Shown piece by piece: positions 54,848-64,000 of a stretch of DNA of 64,000 bases. Where the stretch lies: positions 2,542,001-2,606,000 of the forward strand of contig NZ_NWFK02000001.1 of the NCBI RefSeq assembly GCF_002313155.2. The letters run 5' to 3'. The DNA comes from Psychrobacter sp. FDAARGOS_221 (GTDB lineage Bacteria > Pseudomonadota > Gammaproteobacteria > Pseudomonadales > Moraxellaceae). The translations under genes and the position numbers were made by a program. The notes below the pieces were generated by a model. The model did no database searches. It saw only the letters and a list, made by a program, of their open reading frames with translations, and had not been told where the DNA came from. How positions within the stretch are numbered: the first letter of the stretch is position 1; the number at the start of each line of letters is the position of its first letter.

Positions 54848-54923
54848 TGGTGGGCCGACCGCGACTCGAACGCGGGACCAATAGATTAAAAGTCTACTGC
54901 TCTACCAACTGAGCTATCGGCCC
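54848..54923 (-). tRNA. tRNA-Lys (anticodon UUU), copy 2
   Basis: 76 nt, identical to copy 1, 206 bp away. Each copy has its own downstream terminator, so the pair may be transcribed separately or read through. Confidence 0.97.
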
Positions 54924-55161
54924 TAACTTTAAGGAGGGTTTGTCTATCCCCTTAACGTGAGAGCACATTATACGCTTCAAAAATGAGAATGCAACCCTAA
55001 ATCTAATATTTTTTTACTTTTTTTTAAATCGTAGCCATTTATTTAGATTTAAGCCTCAACCTCACCATTTAAATTAGGCCTAATTGCTCTACCAATCTTT
55101 TATTCAAGCCATCGTTAGTTATCGTCTAAGCTGATAGCATAGATTTAAACGCAGACTATCA

Positions 55162-57357
55162 CTAGTCTCTAGATAAAGCCTCAACAGGATCAAGTTTAGC
55201 GGCGTTGCGGGCAGGTAAGAAGCCAAACATTACCCCAATAAGGGTCGAACATAAAAATGCTGCAATAATCGATGTTGGTGAATAAATAACAGAGAAGCTT
55301 TCTGAGCCGACACTGTTAATAGCCTCACCGATAGCGAAGGCCAACAGCACACCCAGCGCCCCACCTAAGATACAGACCAATACCGCCTCGATTAAAAACT
55401 GCTGCATTATATCGCTTTGGCGCGCACCGACGGCCATACGCACCCCAATTTCATTGGTACGCTCAGTGACTGACACCAGCATAATATTCATAACCCCAAT
55501 ACCGCCAACTACCAATGAAATAATGGCAATCGATGAGATTAATACGGTCATGGTGTTGGTTGTCGACTCGACAGTTTGGCGAATTGAGTCAGAGTTAATC
55601 ATACGAAAGTCATCAGTACCATGGCGGCCTTCAATCAAATCAGAAATTGCCGATTCAGCTGCGGCAGTAGATATATTACTGTCAATTAAGGCCACAAAGC
55701 GTTCAATCGTTTCGGTACCGGCAATTCGTGACATCATAGTGGTGTAGGGCATATAGATGGTCGGTGTGTCATTGGATTGACCAAAGCTACCGTCACTGGG
55801 GGCTAGTACGCCGATCACACGGCCTGGCACGCTACCGATAAGCATCACCTCGCCAATGGGATTTTGCATCTCTGGGAAAAAGGTGTTTTTGGCATTGTCA
55901 TCGATAATGATATCTTGCATACGCCGATCAATACTTTGCTCATCAAAGCCTTGACCGATGGCCAAGCTTTCACCGGTGACCTCTAGATAATCTTTACCAA
56001 TACCACTGACGCTTGAAGACTCCTGAATATTGCGATAACGCACACTGGCTGTGGTATCCAGCTGCGGGCTAACGCTGATGACATAGGGCTGACTGGCAAC
56101 CGCTTGCGCATCCTCTGGGGTCAAATTGTCATCGTGATAACGGCGTCTGGGGTCACCCCAACGATAGCCGTCACGCACAGTAATGGTATTGGTACCCAGT
56201 GAGCTAATACTGGATAAAATCTGCTGCTGCGACCCTTGACCAAGCCCGACCACAGACACCACAGAAGCAATACCAATGATAATGCCTAACATGGTAAGTA
56301 AGGTACGCATCTTATGAGCGCGCATCGATAACACAGACATGCGAAAGGCTTCGGTCAAGCGGTCAAAGAATGACCCAATAGCACTTTTTTTTTGACTGGA
56401 TAGGATTTGCGATGGAGTGCTAGATCTAGATTCAGTTGCGCTTGATTGCGCAGGGGAATAGTGGTGAGTCGCTTGTTGTTGGTTATTTATATTATCGGCC
56501 ACATCATCAGCACTATTCACTTGCTGTGCAGCAGGGTGCTCTGAATCATCTACTGTGCCATGTCGCTGAAAGTGCTTATTACGATAATCGGCAATAATGA
56601 GACCATCTTTAATTTCGATCACCCGCTCTGCTTTATCGGCAATCGAGGGGTCATGGGTGACCATGATAACTGTATGACCCTGCTGATTTAGGTTTTTTAA
56701 GATTTGTAATACGTCTTTACCAGACTGGCTGTCTAATGCCCCTGTGGGCTCGTCAGCCAAGATAATATCACCACCATTCATGAGTGCACGTGCTACAGAA
56801 ACACGCTGCTGTTGACCACCTGAGAGTTGATTTGGACGGTTAGTGACTTTATCTCCCAGTCCTAAGTCGGTCAGTAGCTGCTCCGCACGTTGCTTTCTGG
56901 CATCAGTATCCATGCCGGCATATACCGCAGGTACCGCCACGTTATCTCGAGCATTAATATCACCCAGCAAATGATAACGCTGGAAGATAAAACCAAAGTG
57001 TTCGCGGCGCAGTTTTGCCAAATCATCGGCATCAAACTTTTTGACTGACTTACCAAAGATTAGATACTCACCGGCTGTGGCCTTATCAAGACAGCCCATG
57101 ATATTCATCAAGGTTGATTTACCAGAGCCCGATTGACCAATAATAGCGACCATTTCACCTTGGTAAATGGTCAGATCAATCCCTTGTAATACACGTATGG
57201 TCTGCTCACCGGCTGGAAACTCACGAATGATGCCTGTCAGCTGCATAATTGGCTTGGTGCCGTTATTGCTGTTAGCAGCAGTGTTATTAACAGGCTGAGT
57301 TTGGCTGTGCTCAGCGCTGTTATCTACAAGCTTAGGAGAGTGCTTAGGTGTTGTCAT
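55162..57357 (-). CDS. macB: MacB-type ABC transporter ATPase/permease
   Basis: 731-residue fusion of a nucleotide-binding domain (about 38-265: Walker A GQSGSGKST, signature LSGGQQQRV, Walker B LADEPTG, H-loop THDPS) and a MacB permease. The four transmembrane helices are at about 350 and 610-720, with a large periplasmic domain between. MacB works with an adaptor (MacA) and TolC to export macrolides, peptides, heme precursors or toxins. A polar linker (about 270-340) is rich in Gln, Ser and Asn. It is encoded just after macA in a two-gene operon with a 64-bp gap. TolC is not in the window. Confidence 0.94.
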   Translation of the reverse strand: MTTPKHSPKLVDNSAEHSQTQPVNNTAANSNNGTKPIMQLTGIIREFPAGEQTIRVLQGIDLTIYQGEMVAIIGQSGSGKSTLMNIMGCLDKATAGEYLIFGKSVKKFDADDLAKLRREHFGFIFQRYHLLGDINARDNVAVPAVYAGMDTDARKQRAEQLLTDLGLGDKVTNRPNQLSGGQQQRVSVARALMNGGDIILADEPTGALDSQSGKDVLQILKNLNQQGHTVIMVTHDPSIADKAERVIEIKDGLIIADYRNKHFQRHGTVDDSEHPAAQQVNSADDVADNINNQQQATHHYSPAQSSATESRSSTPSQILSSQKKSAIGSFFDRLTEAFRMSVLSMRAHKMRTLLTMLGIIIGIASVVSVVGLGQGSQQQILSSISSLGTNTITVRDGYRWGDPRRRYHDDNLTPEDAQAVASQPYVISVSPQLDTTASVRYRNIQESSSVSGIGKDYLEVTGESLAIGQGFDEQSIDRRMQDIIIDDNAKNTFFPEMQNPIGEVMLIGSVPGRVIGVLAPSDGSFGQSNDTPTIYMPYTTMMSRIAGTETIERFVALIDSNISTAAAESAISDLIEGRHGTDDFRMINSDSIRQTVESTTNTMTVLISSIAIISLVVGGIGVMNIMLVSVTERTNEIGVRMAVGARQSDIMQQFLIEAVLVCILGGALGVLLAFAIGEAINSVGSESFSVIYSPTSIIAAFLCSTLIGVMFGFLPARNAAKLDPVEALSRD

Positions 57358-57421
57358 GGCAAGTCTTCTATTGAATCCAAATCAGTTAAAGATAAATCAA
57401 GTCAGTCAAACGCAGCTTAGC

Positions 57422-58837
57422 TTACATGCCTGGTATGCGGCGACGTGAATTTGCGCCTCCTGCTTGATCGCCACTGTTTTCACTGATGATGACTTGTTCA
57501 CCTTGTTTTAAACCACTGAGAATCTGAGCATTCACTCGGTTATCAATACCGACGGTTACTGGTCTGCTTTCTACATTACCTTCAGCGTCTAATACGCGGA
57601 CATAAGTGCCGTTACCTTTGGCACTCGCTGTGTTGTTTGAGCTGTCATTATTAGGCGCATTATTACTAGCTGTATTGCTATCAGCGCCGTCATTCGAGTT
57701 GCCTGTATTGGCGGGTATTGGACCTTTTTTAAGTGCCGCTGACGGAATAAGCAGTGCATTTTCAGCTTTATCGACTACCACATAGACCTGAGCGGTCATA
57801 TCAATACGGAAGCGACGCTCAGGGTTCGGCACTTCGATATAGCCGACATAATAAATGGCAGAGTCAGTCGAGCTGGTATCACTGATTTGCTCAGGTGCAG
57901 GCTCAATGGCGGTTAGTACCGCATCATATTTTTGGTCAGGATTACCGATGGTATTGAAATAAACCGGCATGCCTGCTTGTACATTAATCACGTCTGCTTC
58001 AGATATCTGAGCATTGATACGCACGGTTGATAAGTCAGCGAGGGTCACAATGGTAGGTGCTGATTGATTGGCATTCACCGTGGTACCTTGCTCAGTCACT
58101 ACTGCAACTACCGTACCATCCATTGGCGCGCGTATGGTGGTATATCCAAGGTCTGTACTGGCCGTGTCAACGTTGGTTTGCGCTTTTTGTAAGTCTGCAC
58201 GGGTACTGGCAATGTCTGCCTTAGCGGTAATTAAAGCGGCTTGTGCGGTTTTTATGGCTGCTTTGGCACTGTCAACACTGGCAGCAGCGGTTTCCATCGT
58301 GGTGCGGGCGGCATCAAGCTCTTGCTCACTAATGGCTTGCTTAGCGACCAATGGCTGTAATCTGGCGTAGTCTGCCTGTGCTTGCTTTAGCTCGGCTTGA
58401 CGACTTTTTAAATCAGCCTGAGCGCTTTGTAGACTGGCCTGACGACTTTGATAATCGGCTTGTGCGCTTTCTACGGCAGCACGGCTTTGCTCTAACGAGG
58501 CTTGTTGATTGGAGAGATTGTTCTTCTGAGTGACCTGATCAATCTGCGCAATAAGGTCTCCTTTTTTGACCTCATCACCCACATCGACATATAGCCGAGT
58601 CACTTCACCGGATACCTGAGCACCTACATCAACCGTATTGAGTGCCTTTACTTTACCCGATGCCATCACGTTATTCTCAATGTCACCGATCTCGGCAGCC
58701 GAGGTGATATAGTTGATGGCCTCTTCTTTCGGCTTGAATTTGTTATAGGCCAAAACAGCAAGAGCGATAACAACCAGAGCAATGATTGTCCACTTAATTA
58801 AGGATTTGCGTGTGAATTTATTTGAGGTAAGAGCCAT
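57422..58837 (-). CDS. macA: MacA-type periplasmic adaptor (membrane fusion protein)
   Basis: 471-residue adaptor. The N-terminal anchor is IIALVVIALAVLAY. The lipoyl halves surround a long coiled coil (about 90-230) built from repeated Gln/Ala/Ser-rich heptads such as QADYQSRQASLQSAQ. Then come the beta-barrel (GTVVAVVTEQGTTVNANQSAPTIVTL, TMVRINAQISEADV-like) and membrane-proximal domains. E. coli MacA is 371 residues. The extra length is mostly the coiled coil and an Asn/Ser/Asp-rich insert (about 385-420). It links MacB to the outer-membrane channel. Start at ATG 58837. Confidence 0.92.
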   Translation of the reverse strand: MALTSNKFTRKSLIKWTIIALVVIALAVLAYNKFKPKEEAINYITSAAEIGDIENNVMASGKVKALNTVDVGAQVSGEVTRLYVDVGDEVKKGDLIAQIDQVTQKNNLSNQQASLEQSRAAVESAQADYQSRQASLQSAQADLKSRQAELKQAQADYARLQPLVAKQAISEQELDAARTTMETAAASVDSAKAAIKTAQAALITAKADIASTRADLQKAQTNVDTASTDLGYTTIRAPMDGTVVAVVTEQGTTVNANQSAPTIVTLADLSTVRINAQISEADVINVQAGMPVYFNTIGNPDQKYDAVLTAIEPAPEQISDTSSTDSAIYYVGYIEVPNPERRFRIDMTAQVYVVVDKAENALLIPSAALKKGPIPANTGNSNDGADSNTASNNAPNNDSSNNTASAKGNGTYVRVLDAEGNVESRPVTVGIDNRVNAQILSGLKQGEQVIISENSGDQAGGANSRRRIPGM

Positions 58838-59098
58838 AATACAATCCGCAAACGAAGTTTAAATAGTTTAATGATAACGGATTGATTTAAAAACACCATG
58901 GCTTTAAGTTTAAGAAAGGTTACCAGTCATAACATGATTATTAATATTAGGTAACTAAAAATGATTATGAGATAAGGCGGGCTAAATAATGTGGCTAAGT
59001 ATTGAAGATGAGTAGTCTTGAAGGAGAAAGAATTAGGTTAAACAATCAACAATACTAAAAGCTGCTTAGTAAAGACATATTCAAACTTAGAGAAGCGG

Positions 59099-60169
59099 TT
59101 AGGCGAATAACTTGACCCCAGTCACTCGTAACGCCGCTTGTAGTATCAACTCCCAAGCCGGTTGTCGATTTACGCCTTTAACCGATTTATCACATTGATA
59201 CAAAATGTCTGCCCAATCAGCAACGCTTTGCGGGGTTTGACGGCGGCAGGCAGACTGATACAACGATTGCTTGCTGCTCCAAATACCAATGCTTTGAGGA
59301 TCTTGCCCATCGAGTAGCTGTAGAATAAGACGCATATCTTTACTGATGGCCCATAATACCAAAGGCGTTGGCTCTTCAGTGGCACGCAGCTGCTCAATAA
59401 TCTTAACCACTTGAGTGGCATTACCGGCAAGCATTGCATCAGATAAGTCAAACACGCTGTACTGGGCATCACTGACCAAGGCGGCTTGTAGCGCTTCAAC
59501 GTCTATACTAAAGCTGGCCGTTGGCTGCTCAGTGTTTTCACTCTGCGCATTGAGCTCTGCAATTTGGGGTGCAAATAGATAAGACAAGCGCCAAAGTGCC
59601 TGATAAGCACTTAGCAGATGGTGCTCAGTTTGTACCATCAAAAACTGCCAAGCTTCAGGCTGTAAGGCTAAACCAAAGCGTTGGGCGTGTAGGGACAATA
59701 ATTGTTGGCGCTGATTTTCATTATAAAGATTGCAATCTATCACCTGCCCAAATTTAGCAAAGGGTGCAAACCACTTACTGCTTTGAGCACGTTTGTCGAC
59801 TTTAGCGGTCAGCCAAAGCACACAGTTTTGATTGTTACCGGCATTGGCTTCTATCGCAAAGGTTTCAAGCTGCTGTTGAACGTCCTTATCCGGCTTATGA
59901 TTGCCTGTAATGATAACCGCTGTGGCATCATCAAATAGCGATAAGCTATTTAGCTCTGTGAGCACCTCAAGCCAAGTTTTGGCTGAGACTAATTCGATAC
60001 GCTTGATGGCTAGGTTTTGAAGATGCCAAGAGCGGCGCATGGCATCTACCAACCACTGCTGTAGCAGCGGCTCATCACCATGTGCAAGCCATAATCCGGT
60101 TAGATTCAGATTATGATCCGCTTGCACCTGGGTCAACTTAGGGTAGATGTTTAAAAAGCTATCTTGCAT
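59099..60169 (-). CDS. holA: DNA polymerase III delta subunit
   Basis: A 356-residue clamp-loader subunit, which opens the beta clamp for the replicase. The product begins MQDSFLNIYPKLTQVQADHN, then LTGLWLAHGDEPLLQQWLVDAMR with the degenerate P-loop region of delta subunits, and SLSLFDDATAVIITGNHKP. The C-terminal collar domain follows (about 215-355). The start is set at ATG 60169, which matches the position of known HolA starts; an in-frame upstream ATG would intrude into lptE. It follows lptE by 7 bp and, as in many gammaproteobacteria, leuS-lptE-holA form an operon. Confidence 0.93.
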   Translation of the reverse strand: MQDSFLNIYPKLTQVQADHNLNLTGLWLAHGDEPLLQQWLVDAMRRSWHLQNLAIKRIELVSAKTWLEVLTELNSLSLFDDATAVIITGNHKPDKDVQQQLETFAIEANAGNNQNCVLWLTAKVDKRAQSSKWFAPFAKFGQVIDCNLYNENQRQQLLSLHAQRFGLALQPEAWQFLMVQTEHHLLSAYQALWRLSYLFAPQIAELNAQSENTEQPTASFSIDVEALQAALVSDAQYSVFDLSDAMLAGNATQVVKIIEQLRATEEPTPLVLWAISKDMRLILQLLDGQDPQSIGIWSSKQSLYQSACRRQTPQSVADWADILYQCDKSVKGVNRQPAWELILQAALRVTGVKLFA

Positions 60170-60176
60170 AGGGGCG

Positions 60177-60899
60177 TTACTCAGACGTCGAGACTGAGTT
60201 GCTAGGAGTTGAGCTACTAGATTGTGAACTGCTGGCAGGTCTCGCTTTGGGCGCAACCCTAGGCAGATTTAACGCCACATATTGGTCAGCAATACGTTGG
60301 GCTAAGTTTTGATACAACCAATCTTGAATCTGCTCGCCTTGTTTGTCCTCAATACTGACTGATGCCTCGTCGAACTGATAGGTACGTTCAACTTGGATGG
60401 TATTTTTGATAATAACAGGTTGGTTCGAGCGCGTATTGGTCGTATCAATGGTCTCGTAAGTAACATCTGCTGAAAGCACCAAACGAATCTCGGTTAAAAT
60501 ACCGACCAACTCATAACGTCTAAACTCAACGTTGTCTACGCGAATAGTCGCTGAATACAAAGCGTCATTCGGGCTGACCTGACGGCCGACATCATCAGCA
60601 ACTTGCACGCCGACACTATTTAGCTTCTCTTTTAACGGCTGCTTTAAGCGGAAGCTGACCGGATCGTCATCGATACTGAGCACGGCACTGCTAACAGAAT
60701 AGGTTAGGGGTGTCTCATAGCCACGTAAATGAAAACCACAACCGCTTAATAACAGCGGTGAGCCAATCACCGCTGCTGCCATCAAGGCAGATAATAAGCG
60801 TTTTAAAGTGGTTTTTTTATCACACAGGCTTGTGGAAGCCGCGAGGTGACTGGCACCTTGGCGGCTTATGCCCAAATTACTGCGTAGAGTCGTCATCAT
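60177..60899 (-). CDS. lptE: LPS-assembly lipoprotein LptE
   Basis: A 240-residue outer-membrane lipoprotein that plugs the LptD barrel and delivers lipopolysaccharide to the surface. The signal ends in LLLSGCGFHLRGY, the family's lipobox and first motif. The DALYSATIRVDNVEFRRYEL block follows. The lipobox Cys is unusually far in (about residue 54), so a shorter start (for example ATG at about residue 40) is possible. The C-terminus has a Ser-rich tail. Its ATG (60899) overlaps the leuS stop by one base. Confidence 0.9.
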   Translation of the reverse strand: MMTTLRSNLGISRQGASHLAASTSLCDKKTTLKRLLSALMAAAVIGSPLLLSGCGFHLRGYETPLTYSVSSAVLSIDDDPVSFRLKQPLKEKLNSVGVQVADDVGRQVSPNDALYSATIRVDNVEFRRYELVGILTEIRLVLSADVTYETIDTTNTRSNQPVIIKNTIQVERTYQFDEASVSIEDKQGEQIQDWLYQNLAQRIADQYVALNLPRVAPKARPASSSQSSSSTPSNSVSTSE

Positions 60900-63556
60900 T
60901 AACCTACCACTACAATGTTAACCAGCTTATTTGGTACCACGATCTCTTTTTTGATTTCGCCAGTGAGGTATTTCGCCACACTCTCGACTTCTTTAGCTTG
61001 AGCTTTTAGGCTCTCAGGATCGCTGTTTGGCGCCACTTCCATCTTACCGCGTACTTTACCATTTACCTGAATCACCATGGTGATGGTGTCTTGGACCAGT
61101 GCTGCCTCATCGAGTTGAGGGTAGCTTAGGTTTAGCGTATCGACACCTAATTTTTCAAGCAGATGTTCAGCGATATGCGGCGCATAAGCGGATAATAGGG
61201 TTAATAGACTAGTAATGGCTTCATGCTGTACCGCTAAGGTTTCAGCAGTATGGGTCTTAGTGCTTGACGCAAAGTTACCCAGCTCATTTTCAAGCTCCAT
61301 TAAGCTTGATACTGGCGTGTTTAATGATAAACGCTCGCCTAAGTCATTATCAATCTTGGCAATCACTTCGTGTGTTTTACGACGTAAGTCTTTCGCCGCT
61401 TTGCTTAACTGAGCAGTATCTAGCTCAGCAATAGCTGGCAAGCTGTCGATCGTTAATGACAAGTCTGTAATCGCTTGGGTGTGACTCTGAACAGTACGCC
61501 ATACTTTTTTCAAGAAGTTATACGGACCTTTTAATGAATCGTCTGACCATTCAAGGGTCTGATCAGCAGGTGCTGCAAATAGAGTGTATAAACGCACTGT
61601 ATCTGCACCATATTGATCAATGGTGGTTTGTGGGTCGACGCCATTGTTCTTCGACTTCGACATTTTCTCAATCTTACCAATGGTCACCGGTTGACCGTCT
61701 TCTTTTAAGATAGCGCTAACTGGTTGACCACGCTCATCAAACTGAATGTCGACATCATCAGCGAAGTAATAGGTTTTACCGCCCTCAGGATTGTCACGAT
61801 ACAAGGTGCCGGCCAATACCATACCTTGAGTCAGTAGGTTTTTGAACGGTTCATCACCAGATACCAGGCCTTCATCACGCATCAATTTGTGATAGAAGCG
61901 AGCATATAGTAAGTGCATCACCGCATGTTCAACACCGCCGACGTATTGATCGACTGGCAACCAAGTATCGGCCGCTGCTTTATCAACCATTTGAGTGTCA
62001 TCATTTGGGCTGGCAAAGCGAGCGTAGTACCAGCTTGATTCCATAAAGGTGTCAAAAGTATCGGTTTCACGCTCTGCTGGGCCACCACATTTTGGACAAG
62101 TGGTATTAACAAACTCAGGCATGTTTTTCAGTGGATTACCACGGCCATCTGGCACCACATCTGTTGGCAATTTAATTGGCAAATCAGACTCTTCAACTGG
62201 GACGTTACCACAGTATTCACAGTTGATCATTGGGATCGGACAGCCCCAATAGCGCTGACGTGAAACCCCCCAGTCACGTAGACGGAATTGAATCTTACGT
62301 GAGGCTAAGTTTTGTGGCTCAAGTTTGGCTAACATCGCTTCAAATGAACCTTCAAAGTCTAAGCCATCGAACTCACCAGAGTTGACCAGCGTGCCACGCT
62401 CAGTGTAGGCGCCTTCATGATCTTCAGGCGTTTCAATAACCGTTTTGATAGGTAGGTTATATTTGGTCGCAAATTCGTAGTCGCGCTCATCGTGCGCTGG
62501 TACCGCCATTACTGCGCCTGAGCCGTAGCTCATCAATACATAGTTGGCAACCCATACAGGAATCTCTTCACCGGTTAATGGATGGGTGACAGTTAAGCCC
62601 GTGTCCATGCCAATTTTATCGGCTTTAGCAAGATCGGCTTCAGCAACTGAGCCTTTTTTGCACAGTTCACAAAATTCAGCAATTTTTGGATCTTGTTCGG
62701 CGGCTAATTTGGCCAATCTGTGCTCAGCAGCGACTGCCACATAAGTCACACCCATCAAGGTATCTGGGCGGGTAGTGAACACGTCTAGCGTGCTGATGTC
62801 ATCGCTGTTTTTGTATGGGAAATGCACTTCCATACCTTGGCTACGGCCAATCCAGTTGCGCTGCATGGTCAATACATCACTTGGCCATTGACCTTCTAGC
62901 TTGTCTAAGTCATCTAGCAGCTCGTCAGCATACTCAGTAATTTTGAAGTAGTACATCGGAATGTCACGCTTCTCAACCGGAGCACCACTGCGCCAGCCTT
63001 TACCATCGATGACTTGTTCATTGGCCAATACTGTATTATCGACTGGGTCCCAGTTCACTGTGGCCAGTTTTTTATACACCAAGCCTTTTTTGTAAAGCTG
63101 TAAGAAGAACCACTGTTCCCAGCGATAATATTCAGGCGTACAGGTCGCAAATTCACGTGACCAATCAATTGATAAACCTAAGGTTTTTAGCTGCGCGCGC
63201 ATGTTATCAATGTTGGCAAAAGTCCATTTTGCAGGCGCAACTTGGTTGGCAATCGCTGCGTTTTCAGCAGGCATACCAAAGGCATCCCAACCCATGGGTT
63301 GCAGCACTTTTTCACCTTTCAAACGATAATAACGGCTTAGCACATCTGAGATGGTATAGTTACGTACGTGGCCCATGTGCAGCTTACCGCTTGGGTAAGG
63401 GAACATTGACAGCATATAACGGGTGCGGCTGTCTTTGCTGATGTCATTGCTGACCTCAAAGCGCTTGTCAGCGTCCCATTTGGCTTGCTGCTTCGCTTCA
63501 ATGGCTTGTGGGTTATAATGATTAGGATTTACTTGATCAGTTGCTGCAGTGCTCAT
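60899..63556 (-). CDS. leuS: Leucyl-tRNA synthetase
   Basis: An 885-residue class Ia synthetase charging tRNA-Leu. HIGH motif is [15 protein letters not shown] with the upstream [10 protein letters not shown]1 editing domain contains [24 protein letters not shown] is [13 protein letters not shown], preceded by [21 protein letters not shown]. The zinc-like CEYCG and CPKCGG pairs lie between. The start is ATG 63556 ([16 protein letters not shown]), which fits known LeuS starts; the frame stays open 45 codons further but without homology. First gene of the leuS-lptE-holA operon. Confidence 0.97.
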   Translation of the reverse strand: MSTAATDQVNPNHYNPQAIEAKQQAKWDADKRFEVSNDISKDSRTRYMLSMFPYPSGKLHMGHVRNYTISDVLSRYYRLKGEKVLQPMGWDAFGMPAENAAIANQVAPAKWTFANIDNMRAQLKTLGLSIDWSREFATCTPEYYRWEQWFFLQLYKKGLVYKKLATVNWDPVDNTVLANEQVIDGKGWRSGAPVEKRDIPMYYFKITEYADELLDDLDKLEGQWPSDVLTMQRNWIGRSQGMEVHFPYKNSDDISTLDVFTTRPDTLMGVTYVAVAAEHRLAKLAAEQDPKIAEFCELCKKGSVAEADLAKADKIGMDTGLTVTHPLTGEEIPVWVANYVLMSYGSGAVMAVPAHDERDYEFATKYNLPIKTVIETPEDHEGAYTERGTLVNSGEFDGLDFEGSFEAMLAKLEPQNLASRKIQFRLRDWGVSRQRYWGCPIPMINCEYCGNVPVEESDLPIKLPTDVVPDGRGNPLKNMPEFVNTTCPKCGGPAERETDTFDTFMESSWYYARFASPNDDTQMVDKAAADTWLPVDQYVGGVEHAVMHLLYARFYHKLMRDEGLVSGDEPFKNLLTQGMVLAGTLYRDNPEGGKTYYFADDVDIQFDERGQPVSAILKEDGQPVTIGKIEKMSKSKNNGVDPQTTIDQYGADTVRLYTLFAAPADQTLEWSDDSLKGPYNFLKKVWRTVQSHTQAITDLSLTIDSLPAIAELDTAQLSKAAKDLRRKTHEVIAKIDNDLGERLSLNTPVSSLMELENELGNFASSTKTHTAETLAVQHEAITSLLTLLSAYAPHIAEHLLEKLGVDTLNLSYPQLDEAALVQDTITMVIQVNGKVRGKMEVAPNSDPESLKAQAKEVESVAKYLTGEIKKEIVVPNKLVNIVVVG

Positions 63557-63894
63557 AATAGGCTCTAAGTTAGATGTTTTTGATAAAGTTCTAGAAAAAA
63601 AGAGTAATAAATAATGAGAAAAATCAGATACGATAGAATAGCGCAAATTGACTAAAATTGCGATGGTAAAAGCTGATTTGCTAATAAACATAGTGGGTCA
63701 TTGCCATCAGCACAGCGCTGAAACTATCATTTATTCTATTATAACGCGCCTGACTGTAAATGAAGCGATAACCCAAGCAATAAAACTAGCAATAAAACAA
63801 GCCATAAAGGGAGTCGCTATTGACTCATATTTAAAATCTTAAAACATATCCGTCCAGCAAAGGACAGACGATTGAGTTAAGCTACCCAATTGAT
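63557..63894. other. Divergent intergenic region upstream of leuS
   Basis: About 340 bp. Three 12-bp repeats of AGCAATAAAACT type lie at 63776-63811. No other structure is seen. Confidence 0.4.
63776..63811. repeat. Three degenerate 12-bp tandem repeats
   Basis: AGCAATAAAACT, AGCAATAAAACA and AGCCATAAAGGG follow head to tail. Confidence 0.6.
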
Positions 63895-64000
63895 TTGTAT
63901 TACACCAAAGCAAGGTTATGGGGCACATTGAGTGGTGTGTTAGTTATGTTTATCGCTGGGTATTTTACAGTGGCAATGGATCGGGCTGATGCGGATTTGA
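63895..64000 (+). CDS. Start of an unidentified membrane-type protein, truncated by the window edge
   Basis: An open frame running off the right end that reads LYYTKARLWGTLSGVLVMFIAGYFTVAMDRADADL, with a hydrophobic stretch SGVLVMFIAGYFTVAM like a signal anchor. The frame opens after a stop at 63832-63834 and has no ATG before 63946; TTG 63895 is the most plausible in-frame start here, though AAAGGA (63859-63864) points to a start earlier, perhaps at ATT 63871. Product unknown. Confidence 0.35.
   Translation, partial: MYYTKARLWGTLSGVLVMFIAGYFTVAMDRADADL

Noticed and set aside
55162..57357. Bacteriocin or toxin export role for macAB
   Set aside because: No precursor peptide gene is nearby; left as a general MacAB exporter.
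63648..63842. 64-codon plus-strand frame before the right edge
   Set aside because: Begins inside the leuS upstream region and its AIK repeats simply reflect the 12-bp DNA repeats.
1..64000. CRISPR array, prophage or integron
   Set aside because: No regularly spaced repeats, phage structural genes, integrase genes or attC-like sites were found; the only transposase genes are those of the IS407-like element.

Overview
The window looks like a chromosomal segment of a gammaproteobacterium of the family Moraxellaceae, most probably Psychrobacter or a close relative. This is inferred from gene content and protein style: a dihydroorotase-like PyrX beside pyrB, a NadV/NadM nicotinamide salvage pair, two wax-ester-synthase-type acyltransferases, a large HPII-type catalase, and AT-rich intergenic DNA around moderately AT-rich genes. 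No 16S rRNA or other decisive marker is present. Nearly all of it is ordinary housekeeping sequence; the one clearly accessory patch lies at about 33.1-36.0 kb.

Layout. 0-12.4 kb: the 3' part of a soluble lytic transglycosylase gene, malate dehydrogenase, a DUF2789 gene, a second secreted lytic transglycosylase, an LrgA/LrgB pair, the ribosome-associated GTPase HflX, two tandem PlsC-type acyltransferases, an aldo/keto reductase and an FKBP-type prolyl isomerase. 12.4-19.4 kb: the str cluster rpsL, rpsG, fusA, tuf with unusually wide spacers, followed by a prolyl-4-hydroxylase-type dioxygenase directly after tuf. 19.5-25.7 kb: a TrmH-family RNA methyltransferase, fructose-1,6-bisphosphatase, pyrB with the pseudo-dihydroorotase pyrX, a DUF2127 membrane protein and an SGNH hydrolase. 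25.9-33.1 kb: nadV and nadM, a glutathione S-transferase, RarD-like and CNNM/CorC membrane proteins, and nfuA.

33.1-36.0 kb holds a small array of repeated cassettes. Each has a C-terminal protein fragment (shared words DPVSGL.GANSSTG, AHNCYGVGT, NWEPVYRP) whose stop codon overlaps the start of a short lipoprotein gene. One cassette is interrupted by a 1,188-bp IS3-family (IS407-like) element with a 4-bp target duplication; removing the element in silico restores an 81-codon frame. The array lies between two nearly identical hairpin terminators. It resembles orphan toxin-tail/immunity cassettes of polymorphic toxin systems, but neither toxicity nor immunity can be read from the sequence.

36-54.4 kb: metY, an adenosine-kinase-like PfkB kinase, a histidine phosphatase preceded by two perfect DnaA boxes, a PreP-like M16 protease, a small membrane protein, tandem WS/DGAT acyltransferases, thiG, a LysM/SPOR cell-envelope protein, katE with a Fur-like site upstream, a DUF2726 protein and an MBL-fold hydrolase. 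54.4-64 kb: a MITE-like repeat, two identical tRNA-Lys(UUU) genes, macB and macA, then leuS-lptE-holA as a tight operon, and the beginning of an unidentified gene at the right edge.
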